Source of the DNA: an uncultured Bacilli bacterium
Lineage (GTDB): Bacteria > Bacillota_I > Bacilli_A > RF39 > UBA660
Direction of reading: 5' to 3'
Assembly (NCBI GenBank): GCA_947624515.1
Contig: CANQKN010000003.1
Location: 1 to 52,326, forward strand
Length of the DNA: 52,326 nucleotides
Part shown: positions 52,184-52,326 of the stretch, in pieces
How the letters are laid out: each line of letters begins with the position of its first letter
Numbering within the stretch: the stretch's first letter is position 1
Notes under the pieces: generated by a model
Told to the model about the DNA's origin: nothing
What the model saw: the letters and a program-made list of their open reading frames with translations, nothing else
The model's database searches: none
Translations under genes and position numbers: made by a program

Positions 52184-52326
52184 AATTAATGCCAATATAA
52201 CATAATCTAAAGATAAAGTCAAATTATCTACTATATATTCTATGAAAATATTGTAGTGTTACAATTGATGTGACACCAATTAATGTATACAAAAAGCGAT
52301 TGATCCAGTAAAATGTTAATTGAAAC

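Larger units (their letters stand above)
51995..52326. other. Regulatory spacer at the right window edge
   Basis: No long gene is visible in the last 330 bases on either strand. The spacer holds, in order, a promoter with an inverted repeat, a ribosome binding site (AAGGAGTGATTTT), a ten-residue ORF, and a large hairpin. The rest, from 52190, is AT-rich sequence without recognisable features. Confidence 0.6.

Noticed and set aside
1-52326. CRISPR array
   Set aside because: No regularly spaced short repeats with unique spacers were seen. The only repeats are the ATPase duplication and the ParB/Noc palindromes.
1-52326. tRNA or rRNA genes
   Set aside because: I found no cloverleaf with a T-loop GTTCRA motif and CCA end, and no rRNA-like sequence.
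1-52326. Mycoplasma genetic code (TGA as Trp)
   Set aside because: TGG is used for tryptophan throughout, and TGA ends genes at natural family ends, for example at 3796-3798.

Overview
This window is a very AT-rich bacterial chromosome segment centred on the replication origin of a member of the Firmicutes, class Bacilli. The gene order rpmH-rnpA-yidC-jag-mnmE-mnmG-rsmG-noc-parA-parB on one side and dnaA-dnaN-recF-gyrB-gyrA on the other is the Bacilli origin layout. TGA is used as a stop (for example at the end of the gene at 2647-3798), so this is not a Mycoplasma-code genome. Low GC, loss of several usual origin genes (no yaaA before recF, no walRK before walJ, no yabA after ricT) and a minimal SRP RNA point to an uncultivated, genome-reduced lineage of the RF39/RFN20 kind. 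That placement is inference.

Layout. 1-3.8 kb: end of an AGCS amino-acid symporter, an XRE repressor, then three forward genes (Nudix hydrolase, BtaA-like SAM enzyme, M3-like zincin). 3.9-9.4 kb: reverse-strand core cluster gdpP-like, rplI, dnaB, M23 peptidase, walJ, rlmH. 9.5-15.0 kb: an accessory four-gene reverse operon between terminators, with two tandem MoxR-type AAA+ ATPases carrying hypervariable lectin-like N-terminal domains, a P-loop-less small partner and a metallopeptidase/VWA protein. 15.1-16.2 kb: rpsF-ssb-rpsR. 16.3-22.1 kb: zinc alcohol dehydrogenase, BI-1 membrane protein, an unknown protein, ychF, a degraded gene, an AbgT transporter and DUF951. 22.1-31.2 kb: parB, parA, noc, rsmG, mnmG, mnmE, jag, yidC, rnpA, rpmH. 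31.2-33.0 kb: oriC, with DnaA boxes on both sides of dnaA. 33.0-40.6 kb: dnaN, a comK homologue, recF, gyrB, gyrA. 40.6-40.9 kb: three parS sites, a Noc-binding site and the SRP RNA. 40.9-51.8 kb: tadA, dnaX, ebfC, recR, bofA-like, holB, ricT, trmN6-like, a stand-alone YqfO middle-domain protein, rsmI, pth, mfd. 51.8-52.3 kb: an XRE repressor divergent from a promoter with an inverted-repeat operator, a 10-residue leader peptide and a strong RNA hairpin.

How it works together. Most genes point away from the origin. DnaA, DnaN, DnaB, SSB, DnaX, HolB, gyrase and RecF/RecR serve replication and repair. ParA/ParB act at the parS cluster, and Noc at scattered ATTTCCCGGGAAAT sites, one only 7 bp from a parS.

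The most unusual part is the 9.5-15.0 kb operon. The two ATPases share about 930 bp that reads as identical over the motor domain, but differ sharply in a short N-terminal tract. There, substitutions fall almost only on codon positions 1 and 2 of codons ending in C or T. That pattern resembles targets of diversity-generating retroelements or strong diversifying selection. No reverse transcriptase or template repeat was seen in the window.
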